A stretch of 64,000 nt of DNA from positions 1 through 64,000 of the forward strand of contig CAIWMU010000199.1 in assembly GCA_903913865.1 (NCBI GenBank), read 5' to 3'. Of this stretch, positions 8,810-17,533 are shown piece after piece. This DNA is from an uncultured Verrucomicrobia subdivision 3 bacterium (GTDB lineage Bacteria > Verrucomicrobiota > Verrucomicrobiia > Limisphaerales > UBA8199). The first letter of the stretch is position 1. Each line of letters begins with the position of its first letter. A program made the translations under genes and the position numbers. Under the pieces are notes generated by a model. The model had not been told where the DNA came from. It saw only the letters and a program-made list of their open reading frames with translations, and ran no database searches.

Positions 8810-10392
8810 GAGGGTTCCTGTGTCTCCTTGGCGGATTGTGTGGATGTGGCTTTTACGCCTGCGCCAGTCGGGGGGGCAGATCCTTTGTTGTGTTTCGGTT
8901 GCGGGGTATCTGTCAACCCGATCTCCACCCCGGAACTGTCTGTCATGTTAACCTGCGGCGAATCTGCCAGCACCCAGGTATCCTTGCTCCCTCCACCCTG
9001 CGAGGAGTTGACCACCAGCGATCCTTTTTTGAGCGCCACCCGGGTCAGGCCGCCGGGCATCACGAAAATGTCCCGTCCGTAGAGAATGTAGGGCCGGAGA
9101 TCCACATGGCGCCCCTCAATCCGGTCCCCGATCAGCGTGGGCACCCGGGAAAGGGAGAGGGTGGGCTGTGCGATGTAATTCCTGGGGTTGGCTTTTACAC
9201 GGGAGGCAAACTCCTCGCGTTGTTCTTTGGTGGAATGAGGTCCGACCAGCATGCCATAGCCGCCCGATTCGTTTGCCGCCTTGACTACCAGCTCATCAAG
9301 ATGTTCCAGCACATATTCCCGGTCCTTTTCCTCGGCACAGATGTATGTGGGCACGTTCGGGAGGAGGATGTCCTCCCCAAGATAGTATTTGATGATTCTG
9401 GGGACGTAGGCATAGACCACCTTGTCGTCCGCAACGCCGGTCCCGGGCGCATTTGCCAGCGCGACATTGCCCGCCTTGCAGGCTTGCATCAAGCCGGGCA
9501 CGCCCAGCAGGGAATCGGCCCGGAAGCAGCGTGGATCCAGAAAATCATCATCCAGCCGCCGATAGATCACATCCACCCGCTCAAACCCCTTCGTGGTTCT
9601 CATCAGAACACACTCATCCTCCACCACCAGATCGCGCCCTTCCACCAGTTCGATTCCCATCTGTCTTGCCAGAAAGGAGTGTTCGAAATAGGCGGAGTTA
9701 TAGATGCCGGGTGTCAGGAGGACGACCCGGGGGGATGTTGTGCCTTCCGGGGCCAGGTATTCGAGCATGTCCCGAAGTTTCTGGGTGTAATCCGATACCG
9801 GGCGAATCCGGGAGGTGGAGAATAGCTGGGGGAATAGTTGCTTGAGAATCTGGCGGTTCTCCAGGACGTAACTGACTCCGGACGGGCATCTCAAATTGTC
9901 TTCCAGCACATAGATCTGGCCATCACTGTGGCGGACCAGATCAGTCCCGGTGATGTGGCACCAGATCCCGCGCGGCGGGTTCCATCCCACGCACTGTTCC
10001 CTGTAGGATTTTGCTGAGAAGATGATCTCCCGGGGCACCACGCCGTCCTTGAGGATCCTTTGCTCGTGGTAGAGGTCATCAATAAACAGGTTGAGGGCGT
10101 GGATGCGCTGTTTAAGGCCCCGTTCGATCAGGCTCCACTCGGTTGCGGGAACGATTCGTGGCAAAAGGTCAAAGGGGAAGATCTTCTCCACACCGGCCTC
10201 TTCGCCATAGACATTGAACGTGATCCCCATTTGCAACAGGGCGCGTTCTGCGGCCCTCTGCCGGTTCTCCAGTTCTCCTGGCGGCAGGCTGGCAATGGCG
10301 CGGGCCAGGGGCCGGGCAGATGGCCGGGCAGATCCTTCCTTGGAAAACATCTCGTCAAAGAAGTTTCCCACTTCGTAATTATCAAACCACAT
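8803..10392 (-). CDS. Circularly permuted ATP-grasp protein, 529 aa
   Basis: First gene of the operon; a circularly permuted type-2 ATP-grasp protein (COG2308, DUF404/DUF407). Residues 161-172 read YVLEDNLRCPSG, keeping the E-x-N (Glu164, Asn166) motif expected to hold Mg-ATP; near the C-terminal end SSQGGGSKDTWVL is present. It is therefore the likely active amide-bond ligase, while the fused paralogue at 1719-4304 has lost these residues. The reaction predicted for such operons is ATP-dependent ligation of an amino acid or peptide, with the transglutaminase-like partners acting on the product; this is a comparative-genomics prediction. The C-terminal tail after about residue 480 is low-complexity and variable. 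It overlaps the next gene by 7 bases. Confidence 0.9.
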   Translation of the reverse strand: MWFDNYEVGNFFDEMFSKEGSARPSARPLARAIASLPPGELENRQRAAERALLQMGITFNVYGEEAGVEKIFPFDLLPRIVPATEWSLIERGLKQRIHALNLFIDDLYHEQRILKDGVVPREIIFSAKSYREQCVGWNPPRGIWCHITGTDLVRHSDGQIYVLEDNLRCPSGVSYVLENRQILKQLFPQLFSTSRIRPVSDYTQKLRDMLEYLAPEGTTSPRVVLLTPGIYNSAYFEHSFLARQMGIELVEGRDLVVEDECVLMRTTKGFERVDVIYRRLDDDFLDPRCFRADSLLGVPGLMQACKAGNVALANAPGTGVADDKVVYAYVPRIIKYYLGEDILLPNVPTYICAEEKDREYVLEHLDELVVKAANESGGYGMLVGPHSTKEQREEFASRVKANPRNYIAQPTLSLSRVPTLIGDRIEGRHVDLRPYILYGRDIFVMPGGLTRVALKKGSLVVNSSQGGGSKDTWVLADSPQVNMTDSSGVEIGLTDTPQPKHNKGSAPPTGAGVKATSTQSAKETQEPSC

Positions 10393-10763
10393 AGCAGGGG
10401 GGTAACCGACTGTGTTTGGCTTAAAGCGTTAAACGTATGTAACTCATCGCGTCCTAATAGCAAGGGCGGTGCCACATGATCCAGGGAAAGGTCGCAGGCT
10501 TGGATCTGGAATACTTTCAGCGATGCCAGGATCGGAAGGATGCATCGGGAGGAGTGAGGTTTGCAGGCTGAAACCCTTCAGAATGGGCCTTCTCCGGCCA
10601 ATTCGGATCGCTGGATTACCCACGGCAGGGATCTCGCGGCATGCCTTAAATATTGCTGCACCGTCAGTCCCCTTCTGTTTTGCCGTCGGTTGGGGTCGAT
10701 GGAGATGGTTTTATTTATCCACCCTGTGTAAAAGTAATCGTTTAGCTGGATCTTCGGGCGAGT
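10393..10763. other. Intergenic region upstream of the ATP-grasp operon
   Basis: About 370 bases lie between the 3' end of the interrupted phosphatase gene and the start of the ATP-grasp operon. It should hold the operon promoter, reading leftward. A weak minus-strand candidate is TTGCTA and TACATA 16 bases apart around 10432-10459, which I would not defend. A plus-strand reading frame through 10469-10780 has no family resemblance and overlaps the phosphatase 3' end, so I do not call it. No terminator or tRNA was seen. Confidence 0.4.
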
Positions 10764-11813
10764 TCAGTTTGATGGCATAGCCTTTCCCTGCAGCACAAAA
10801 TCAACGATGAGAGGCAGATGATCGGACCCCACGTTCGGGCCTGTGGTTTTTCCCGTCAGGATGATCCCATCCGTGTGGAGGCAGTGATCAATCGGGATCA
10901 GAAAGAGAGGCAGGTAGGTGGGCCAGGTCGGTCGAAGGCCGACGCCGCGTGGACCATTTCGAAGCCCCGACTGGTTGAGCAGGTTTTTGAACGGCTGGCA
11001 CTAGGGGGTCGCATTCAGATCCCCCAGCAGGAGCACCGGAGATTTCGCCTGCCTGACGCGTTCCGCAACGGCTTCCAATTGTTCATTTCTTGAGAGGGAA
11101 TTCTCACGACCCGAGGGAGGCAGGGGATGGGTGGCGATGAGTGTGACCCGACCTTCCGGCAGGTTCACCTCCACGACGGCCGATGGGAGGTCTTCGCTTC
11201 CCAGTTGGGCGATCTCGCTGCTGGCGAATGGGTGCCTGCTGTAAACTGCGATCCCGAAATTGTCCTCCCGCGGCATCGACACCGAGTGTGGATATTCCCG
11301 AAGCGCATCAGCCAGATCAGAGATCCAGCGGTCACTCACCTCCTCAAGGACGACAAACTCCGGATGGAGATCCCTGATGGCTCCCGCGACCTTCGTTGGG
11401 CTGCCCTTCTCCGTGTTCACATTCATCAGCAGTGCCCGGCGGGGGTGGGAACCGGGGAGTTGGGGCGTTTCGTTGCCCAGATAAAACGGGGCGACCGTGC
11501 ACAGATTCACGAGGGCGAACCCAATGAATATGGCCGGGGCTTTGCGGCGCCGGTTGAAGAGGAGAAGCGTGGCGGTGATCAAAAGCCCCAACAGGTATTG
11601 GATGCGGAAATGAGAAAAGAGATCGAGAAACCATGAGAGTCCCCCGAGAAACCCGAGGATGGTCGCAGTGGAAAGGACGACGCCGGAAGCCGCAACAAGG
11701 TCCCAAGGGTCAAGCTTGAGACTGAGCCATCCACGCCCTCTGAAGTTTGCTCTCGTTTGATCTTCCCGGGGGCTGGAATCCTGACTCTGCGTCGCGTTCT
11801 GATCCGGGCTCAT
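10764..11813 (-). pseudogene. Endonuclease/exonuclease/phosphatase family membrane protein, interrupted by in-frame TAG
   Basis: The first 270 residues contain about three membrane segments (roughly 37-95) and then an endonuclease/exonuclease/phosphatase (EEP) domain with the metal-site Glu in LEEVSD and GDLNATP. A TAG at 11001-11003 follows ATP. Reading on in the same frame gives the expected rest of the domain: PFKNLLNQSGLR, then PTWP, IDHCLHTDG, and SDHLPLIVDF with the catalytic Asp-His, ending in TGA at 10764-10766. Relatives usually have Trp after ATP, so TGG-to-TAG is the simplest change. All of the downstream frame is intact, so the lesion is recent, a sequencing or strain variant, or is suppressed. 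TAG is a normal stop elsewhere in the window. The gene follows mnmA by 29 nt and may share its transcript. Substrate unknown. Confidence 0.85.
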
Positions 11814-11842
11814 GTGTCTGGGAACAAAACAGGAATTGTCAA

Positions 11843-12949
11843 CTATCGAGCCCTCGTGATCCAGCCCCCGCCGAGAACGAGATCATCCTGATAAAAAACA
11901 GCTGCCTGTCCCGGAGTTACCGCACGCTGCGGGAGGTCGAGTTGAATCCGGGCGCGACCTCCATCCAGGGGAGTAATGGTCGCCGGGGTTCCTGGATGGT
12001 TGTAGCGGATTTTTACTGTTGCCCGGATGGCTTCAGAGTCGCCCCCCGGGAGCGGGGTTGGAAATGGAATCCAGTTGCAACGATCCACAGTGAATTCGCC
12101 GCAGTCGAGGGCTGCGTCATCCCCCACAATCACCCGGTTTTGTTCCGGATCCAGTTCAATGACGTAGAGCGGTTTGGGGGATGAGATGCCGAGCCCCTTG
12201 CGCTGGCCGATGGTGTAGAACTCAACGCCGTCATGATGTCCCAGGACATGGCCTTGCAGGTTCACAATTTCACCACGGTGCTTCGTTGCGAGACCTGCCT
12301 GTTGGAGAAATGCTCCGTAGTCGTTGTCCGGCACGAAGCAGATCTCCATGCTCTCCTCCTTGTCTGCAGTCTTCAGCTGGCATTGTCGGGCAACATCGCG
12401 GGTGTCACTTTTGGTTTTCTCCCCCAGTGGGAACATGGCACGTGCGAGTTGATCCTGCCTGAGTGAGAAAAGGAAATAGCTCTGGTCCTTGCGCCGGTCC
12501 AAGCCACGCTTCAGCAGTGTGCGGGAGCCATCGGGACTTTTTTCAACCCGGGCGAAATGTCCCGTGGCAATATATTCGGCACCGAGCTGGTTCGCCCGGT
12601 CGATCAACCGGCCGAACTTGAGGTTTTGATTGCACATTACGCACGGGTTGGGTGTGCGACCGGCTTTGTATTCGTCCGCAAAGTATTGGATCACAACGGA
12701 TTGAAAACGTGGTGATTCATCCACCAGATAGTAGGGAATCCCCAGCTTCTGGCACACGGAGCGGGCATCGGTGACGGCTTGCGGACCGCAGCATTTGTCC
12801 TCGGCGCGGGAGACGCAATCCTGTGGCCAAAGCTTCAGGGTGATGCCCACCACATCGTATCCTTGATCCAGCAACAGGGCGGCAGTGGCCGAGGAGTCCA
12901 CTCCGCCACTCATTCCCACCACAACCCGGGTCTTTCGTTCGATCGCCAC
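11843..12949 (-). CDS. mnmA: tRNA-specific 2-thiouridylase MnmA
   Basis: Makes the 2-thio group of wobble uridine-34 in tRNAs for Lys, Glu and Gln, using ATP to activate the uridine and sulfur relayed from a cysteine desulfurase. The 368 aa match the usual length. Visible motifs are the PP-loop SGGVDSS near the N-terminus, the nucleophile Cys in NPCVMCN, the second catalytic Cys in EICFVPDNDY, and GQRKGLG in the C-terminal half. The start is GTG at 12949; no Shine-Dalgarno is clear. It is divergent from the FAD oxidoreductase gene about 100 bases away, and the interrupted EEP gene follows it. Confidence 0.97.
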   Translation of the reverse strand: MAIERKTRVVVGMSGGVDSSATAALLLDQGYDVVGITLKLWPQDCVSRAEDKCCGPQAVTDARSVCQKLGIPYYLVDESPRFQSVVIQYFADEYKAGRTPNPCVMCNQNLKFGRLIDRANQLGAEYIATGHFARVEKSPDGSRTLLKRGLDRRKDQSYFLFSLRQDQLARAMFPLGEKTKSDTRDVARQCQLKTADKEESMEICFVPDNDYGAFLQQAGLATKHRGEIVNLQGHVLGHHDGVEFYTIGQRKGLGISSPKPLYVIELDPEQNRVIVGDDAALDCGEFTVDRCNWIPFPTPLPGGDSEAIRATVKIRYNHPGTPATITPLDGGRARIQLDLPQRAVTPGQAAVFYQDDLVLGGGWITRAR

Positions 12950-13046
12950 AGGTCACGATCATATTCCAGAACACCGCTGAAGCCAACAACTGGTCTGGAG
13001 CGGTTATTGGTCCCGGGAGCGGGTAATCCATTCGATGGAGGGATTT

Positions 13047-14759
13047 ATGGGCATTTTGGTTGACCGGGTCGTTCTGGATGGGTTGACTGCACGGATGACT
13101 GGCTTGAGGCGTTTCGTATTGGTCGGGATTCTGAACCTGCTCGCGGTAATGGAAGGTGTGGGAGACACCGTCGATGTGGTGATCTATGGGGGCACATCAG
13201 CCGCAGTTGCAGCAGCGGTGCAGGTGAAGCGGATGGGCAAGTCGGTGGTCATCGTCTGTCCCGACAAGCACCTTGGGGGGCTTTCCAGCGGGGGGTTGGG
13301 GTTCACAGACACCGGGGACAAGTCTGTGATTGGCGGGATTTCAAGGGAGTTTTATCAGGGGATTTGGGAGCACTACAACGATCCCGCCGCCTGGAAGTGG
13401 CAGAAGCGGGAAGCTTACGGAAACAAAGGGCAGGGGACTCCGGCGATTGATGGGGCGCAGCGCACGATGTGGATTTTCGAGCCTCACGCCGCCGAGGCCG
13501 TTTTCGAGGACTGGATCCGCCGTTATAAGATCCCCGTGGATCGTGATCAGTGGTTGGATCGAGATGTCGGGGTCAGGAGGAAGGCGGGGCGGATCGTTTC
13601 GATCCGGATGCTGAGGGGGAAGAGTTATGAGGGGAGGATGTTCATTGATGCGACCTATGAGGGGGACCTCATGGCGGCAGCGGGTGTCCAGTATGCTGTG
13701 GGGCGGGAGGCCAAATCCGTCTATGGGGAGGAATGGGCGGGAGTTCAGACGGGACAATTCCACCACAGACACAACTTTTCTGTCATCAAGGGAGGAATCA
13801 GCGCCTACCTGATTCCCGGTGACCCGGCGAGCGGGCTGCTTCCACGCATCAGTCCGGAACCACCCGGGAACCGGGGGGATGGGGATAAACGTGTGCAAGC
13901 CTATTGTTATCGGTTGTGCCTGACGGACAATCCGGACAACCGCGTGCCCTTTCCCAAGCCCATCGGCTACGATCCCGGGCAGTATGAACTGGTGCTGAGA
14001 ATCTATCAATCCGGTTGGAGGGAGACGTTTGACAAGTTCGACGCCATTCCGAACGCGAAGACCGATACCAACAACCATGGTCCGATGAGCACCGACAACC
14101 CGGGTTACAACTACGATTATCCTGAGGCGGGCTATGTCCGGCGGCAGGAGATTCTGAAAGAGCACGAACAATACGAGAAAGGTTGGCTCTACTTCATCGC
14201 TAATGATCCCCGGATTCCAGCGGATGTCAGGGAAGCGATGGGAGGGTGGGGACTCTCGAAAGATGAGTTTATCGATAACGGAAACTGGCCACACCAGATT
14301 TACGTCAGGGAAGCCCGGCGTATGAAGGGCGTCCATGTGATGACGGAGCACGAACTCCTGAAGCGGCGTCCCACCCCGGAACCTGTCGGGATGGGCTCCT
14401 ACAGCATCGATTCGCACAACGTCCGGCGCTATGTCACACCGGCGGGGCTGGCCGAGAACGAGGGGGATATTGGCGTGTCCACCAAGGGACCTTATCAAAT
14501 CTCCTTCGGCTCGTTGCTTCCGAAGAAATCCCAGTGCTCCAACCTGGTGGTGCCTGTCTGTGTTTCAAGTTCCCACGCGGCGTTTGGAAGCATTCGGATG
14601 GAGCCGGTGTTCATGATCCTGGGTCAGTCGGCGGCGACAGCGGCCGTGATGGCAATGGATGCACATCAGGCGGTTCAGGACCTGCCATACGCCCGGTTGC
14701 GTGACCGGTTGCTGCAGGATCGGCAGGTTTTGGAACAATCCCAAGCCCTTGGGAAGTGA
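13047..14759 (+). CDS. FAD-dependent oxidoreductase, exported or membrane-anchored
   Basis: Member of the FAD_oxidored family common in Verrucomicrobiota and Planctomycetota, often linked to carbohydrate catabolism but with substrates mostly unknown. After an N-terminal hydrophobic stretch comes the dinucleotide-binding strand VDVVIYGGTSAAVAA, then GGLSSGGLGFTD. A second conserved block, IDATYEGDLMAAAGV, is typical of the family. The C-terminal part has QSAATAAVMAMD for FAD contact. I chose ATG 13047 because GGAGG ends 5 bases upstream; ATG 13035 and ATG 13095 are also in frame, and 13095 would give a cleaner signal peptide. The gene stands alone between mnmA (divergent) and the TPR gene 250 bases downstream. 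Confidence 0.85.
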   Translation: MGILVDRVVLDGLTARMTGLRRFVLVGILNLLAVMEGVGDTVDVVIYGGTSAAVAAAVQVKRMGKSVVIVCPDKHLGGLSSGGLGFTDTGDKSVIGGISREFYQGIWEHYNDPAAWKWQKREAYGNKGQGTPAIDGAQRTMWIFEPHAAEAVFEDWIRRYKIPVDRDQWLDRDVGVRRKAGRIVSIRMLRGKSYEGRMFIDATYEGDLMAAAGVQYAVGREAKSVYGEEWAGVQTGQFHHRHNFSVIKGGISAYLIPGDPASGLLPRISPEPPGNRGDGDKRVQAYCYRLCLTDNPDNRVPFPKPIGYDPGQYELVLRIYQSGWRETFDKFDAIPNAKTDTNNHGPMSTDNPGYNYDYPEAGYVRRQEILKEHEQYEKGWLYFIANDPRIPADVREAMGGWGLSKDEFIDNGNWPHQIYVREARRMKGVHVMTEHELLKRRPTPEPVGMGSYSIDSHNVRRYVTPAGLAENEGDIGVSTKGPYQISFGSLLPKKSQCSNLVVPVCVSSSHAAFGSIRMEPVFMILGQSAATAAVMAMDAHQAVQDLPYARLRDRLLQDRQVLEQSQALGK

Positions 14760-15006
14760 CCGGTTGAACGAGGGGATGGAGACATCCATGGACTTTACCC
14801 CTATAAAACGGGCGGGGCTCCGATTGTCGCTCCGGGTGAAAGGCCTGTCATGCGGTCGGGTTAAACGACGGGAGGGGGTGTTTTGGGTGGTTTTTGCAGG
14901 GGAGGAGGTTCGGACGGATGCAAAAAGCGGCTCTGGAGCGTTTTCCGAGCATTTTCAAGCTTGCCTTTTGACCCCGTGACCGGAACATTGTTCTCCTTAA
15001 ATATTT

Positions 15007-15720
15007 ATGGATTCCGATATCACTCAATCAGATTCGTTCTGGAAGCTCTGGGCTTGGTTTGAAAAAAACCGCAAGCAGGTCATTTATGGGGTTGCTGCGA
15101 CCTTCGGTGTGGCGTTGGTGGTTTGGTTTTTCATCTGGCGCCATCAGGAGAACCTGATTGCCGCTTCCGAGGCTTTGGCCAAGGCATCCACGGCCCAAAT
15201 GACCAATCCCAATGCTTCCCAGAACTCTGCCGAAGCGTTCCTGAAGGTGGCTGCGGATTACCCTGGATCCCCTGCCGCAGAACGTGCTGTCCTTTTGGCG
15301 GCTGGAAGTCTTTTTACGCAGGGCAAGTATCCCGAGGCACAGGCGCAGTTTGGCCAGTTCATTCGCCAGTTCGGTGGAAGTCGTCTTCTGGCGCAGGCAA
15401 AGCTGGGTGTTGCGGCATCACTTGACGCACAAAACAAGCCGACAGAGGCCATCGCCGCCTACAAGGATCTGGTGGACAGGCACACGAGCGACATTGTGGC
15501 GCCCCAGGCAAAGTTTGCCCTCGCCCGGCTGTATGAAGTCCAGAATCAACCTGAGCAGGCGAAGAAGCTGTTTGAGGAGATCGCCCGTGGTGATTCCTAT
15601 GGATCCATCGGTTCTGAGGCTGGAATGCGCCTCGAAGAGTTGAAGCTGAAGTATCCCAGCCTCACGCCGCCCCCTGTTGCGGTCACGAATGCTCCTGCGG
15701 CCCTGCCTGTTAAGAAATGA
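15007..15720 (+). CDS. Tetratricopeptide membrane protein, YfgM-like
   Basis: 237 aa with a short cytoplasmic N-terminus, one membrane helix (about 26-44, IYGVAATFGVALVVWFFIW) and a periplasmic part built of TPR-like helical pairs, including AAERAVLLAAGSLFTQGKY and AKFALARLYEVQNQPEQA. This layout matches the YfgM/ancillary SecYEG-translocon family. The C-terminus is Pro/Ala-rich. Its stop overlaps the start of ugd by 4 bases (ATGA), so the two are probably co-translated. The ATG at 15007 has no strong Shine-Dalgarno. The role as a translocon partner is inferred from the family only. Confidence 0.75.
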   Translation: MDSDITQSDSFWKLWAWFEKNRKQVIYGVAATFGVALVVWFFIWRHQENLIAASEALAKASTAQMTNPNASQNSAEAFLKVAADYPGSPAAERAVLLAAGSLFTQGKYPEAQAQFGQFIRQFGGSRLLAQAKLGVAASLDAQNKPTEAIAAYKDLVDRHTSDIVAPQAKFALARLYEVQNQPEQAKKLFEEIARGDSYGSIGSEAGMRLEELKLKYPSLTPPPVAVTNAPAALPVKK

Positions 15721-17006
15721 AATTGGCGATCATCGGAACCGGTTACGTCGGTTTGGTGAGCGGAGCCTGTTTTGCGGAGGTCGGGCACACGGTTATCTGT
15801 GTTGATAACGACCCTGCCAAGGTCAAGGTTTTGACGGATGGGGGGATTCCCATCTACGAACCCGGGTTGGAGGAGATGGTCAAGGCCAATGTGGCTGCAG
15901 GCCGTTTGAGGTTCACGACCAGCACTGAGGAGGGTGTTCAGGGGTCTGATGTCATCTTCATTGCGGTTCCCACCCCACCACTGCCGGATGGTTCGGTTGA
16001 TCTGAGTTACATCGAGAAGGTGGCCCGGGAAATTGCCTCTGCCATGACGAGTTACAAGATCGTCGTGGACAAGAGCACCGTGCCGGTCAAAACAGGGGAC
16101 AAGGTTTCGGAAACCATCAAGCGCTACTGCAAGGCCAAGGTGGAGTTCGATGTCGTAAGCAATCCGGAGTTCCTCAGGGAAGGCTTTGCTGTCGATGATC
16201 TGATGCATCCTGACCGGGTCGTGATAGGGACCAAATCCCTGCGACCGGTGAATGCGATGAAGCAGATTTATCTGCCATTCAACGCTCCGATCGTGGTGAC
16301 GGACATCAACTCGGCTGAGTTGATCAAGCACGCATCCAACAGTTTTCTGGCGTTGAAGATCTCCTATATCAATGCGATTTCAGTGATCTGCGAGGCCACG
16401 GGAGCGAATGTTCAGGAAGTCGCCAATGGCATGGGGATGGATGAGCGTATTGGCCGCCGCTTTCTGGATGCCTCGCTTGGTTTTGGAGGCAGTTGTTTTC
16501 CGAAGGATCTCAGTGCTTTCATCAAGATTTCCGAGCAGGTCGGCTATGACTTCGGTTTGTTGAAGGAGGTTCAGAAGATCAACACGTTCCAGATGGATCG
16601 TTTCGTCAAAAAGATCTCTGAAACACTCTGGGTGCTGAAGGATAAGACAATTGGAGTTCTTGGTCTGGCCTTCAAGCAAAACACCGACGATGTCCGGATG
16701 TCTCCTGCCATCGATTTGTGCCTTCGGTTGCAGAAGGAGGGGGCCATCCTGCGTGTTTATGATCCCAAGGCGATGGACAAGGCCAAAGGGGTTCTGAAGG
16801 ACGTCACGTTCGTGGAGGACATGGACAGCGTGCCCGAAGGTTGTGACGCCCTCGTGGTTGCCACCGAATGGGAGCAGTTCAAGAAACTGGATCTGGAGCG
16901 ATGCCGGGGGGCGATGACCCACCCCATCATGTTCGATGGCCGGAATATGTTCGATCCCGCGGAGATGGAGCAGTTGGGCTTCATATACAAGAGCATCGGT
17001 CGGTGA
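15717..17006 (+). CDS. ugd: UDP-glucose 6-dehydrogenase
   Basis: Oxidises UDP-glucose to UDP-glucuronate in two NAD-dependent steps, supplying sugars for exopolysaccharide and LPS. The N-terminal Rossmann fold is plain (MKLAIIGTGYVGLVSG). The catalytic Cys260 sits in GFGGSCFPKDL, preceded by the central helix containing HASNSFLALKISYIN. The C-terminal UDP-binding domain has GLAFKQNTDDVRMSPA. The 429 aa are full length. It overlaps the upstream TPR gene by 4 bases and is followed 10 bases later by a Nudix gene. A DegT aminotransferase further downstream also fits sugar-nucleotide metabolism. Confidence 0.96.
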   Translation: MKLAIIGTGYVGLVSGACFAEVGHTVICVDNDPAKVKVLTDGGIPIYEPGLEEMVKANVAAGRLRFTTSTEEGVQGSDVIFIAVPTPPLPDGSVDLSYIEKVAREIASAMTSYKIVVDKSTVPVKTGDKVSETIKRYCKAKVEFDVVSNPEFLREGFAVDDLMHPDRVVIGTKSLRPVNAMKQIYLPFNAPIVVTDINSAELIKHASNSFLALKISYINAISVICEATGANVQEVANGMGMDERIGRRFLDASLGFGGSCFPKDLSAFIKISEQVGYDFGLLKEVQKINTFQMDRFVKKISETLWVLKDKTIGVLGLAFKQNTDDVRMSPAIDLCLRLQKEGAILRVYDPKAMDKAKGVLKDVTFVEDMDSVPEGCDALVVATEWEQFKKLDLERCRGAMTHPIMFDGRNMFDPAEMEQLGFIYKSIGR

Positions 17007-17016
17007 GGTGGGGCGG

Positions 17017-17442
17017 ATGAGCATCATTGAGGTTTCCGCCGGTTTGGTGTTTCGCGCGGGGCGATTATTGATCACCCAGCGGCAACCGGACGCGCATCTG
17101 GGCGGTTTGTGGGAATTTCCGGGAGGAAAACGGGAACAGGGGGAGACCTTTGAGCAATGTCTCGTCCGGGAGCTTCAGGAGGAACTTGCCATCGAAATTT
17201 CCATCAGGGGTGAGTTCGAGGAAATCACCCACGCCTACCCCGGAAAGACGGTATTTCTGAAGTTTTTTTGCTGCGACTGGAAACGGAATGAGCCTCAAGC
17301 CCTCGGATGCCACGCTTTTGAATGGGTCACCCTTGAGGATTTGGACCGTTTTCCCTTTCCGGCGGCTGATGCACGACTGTTGCTGAGGCTTAAATCGGAA
17401 CCTTTCCACTTCGCCAGCGACCACCTCAAAGCTACCCCATGA
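17017..17442 (+). CDS. MutT-like Nudix hydrolase
   Basis: 141 aa, close in size and sequence to the 8-oxo-dGTP diphosphatase MutT, which cleanses the nucleotide pool. The Nudix box runs from Gly in FPGGKREQGE through RELQEELAI and matches G-x5-E-x7-REU-x-EE-x-G-U except that the last Gly is Ala. The C-terminal FEWVTLEDLDRFPFPAAD is also MutT-like. The start at 17017 is preceded by GAGGTGGGGCGG, which can serve as a ribosome-binding site; longer in-frame starts would lie inside ugd. Co-transcribed with ugd by position. Exact substrate not proven. Confidence 0.88.
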   Translation: MSIIEVSAGLVFRAGRLLITQRQPDAHLGGLWEFPGGKREQGETFEQCLVRELQEELAIEISIRGEFEEITHAYPGKTVFLKFFCCDWKRNEPQALGCHAFEWVTLEDLDRFPFPAADARLLLRLKSEPFHFASDHLKATP

Positions 17443-17485
17443 TGGGTGTTTTGGTGGTTAGTTGCGGTTATTCAGACGCTTTTCC

Positions 17486-17513
17486 TTGACCCATTGTGTT
17501 GGCCCCGTAATTT
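17486..17513 (+). promoter_or_regulatory. Candidate sigma-70 promoter upstream of the aminotransferase
   Basis: TTGACC (17486-17491) and TAATTT (17508-17513) are 16 bases apart in the 91-base gap between the Nudix gene and the DegT aminotransferase. The -35 box matches five of six consensus bases and the -10 box is weak. The predicted start would give a short leader of about 14 bases before ATG 17534, which has no Shine-Dalgarno. Confidence 0.35.
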
Positions 17514-17533
17514 GTGGCGCGCACCAACGAATT

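Noticed and set aside
10469-10780. 103-aa plus-strand open frame in the gap before the phosphatase 3' end
   Set aside because: No family likeness, composition unlike the window's genes, and it overlaps the intact downstream half of the interrupted gene.
11001-11003. TAG read as pyrrolysine or as a reassigned sense codon
   Set aside because: TAG ends several well-formed genes in this window, and no pyl genes or PYLIS-like context were seen. Nonsense mutation or read-through is simpler.
13341-14498. 385-aa antisense open frame opposite the FAD oxidoreductase gene
   Set aside because: Shadow of a G+C-rich gene; the plus strand carries clear Rossmann and FAD motifs, the minus frame carries none.
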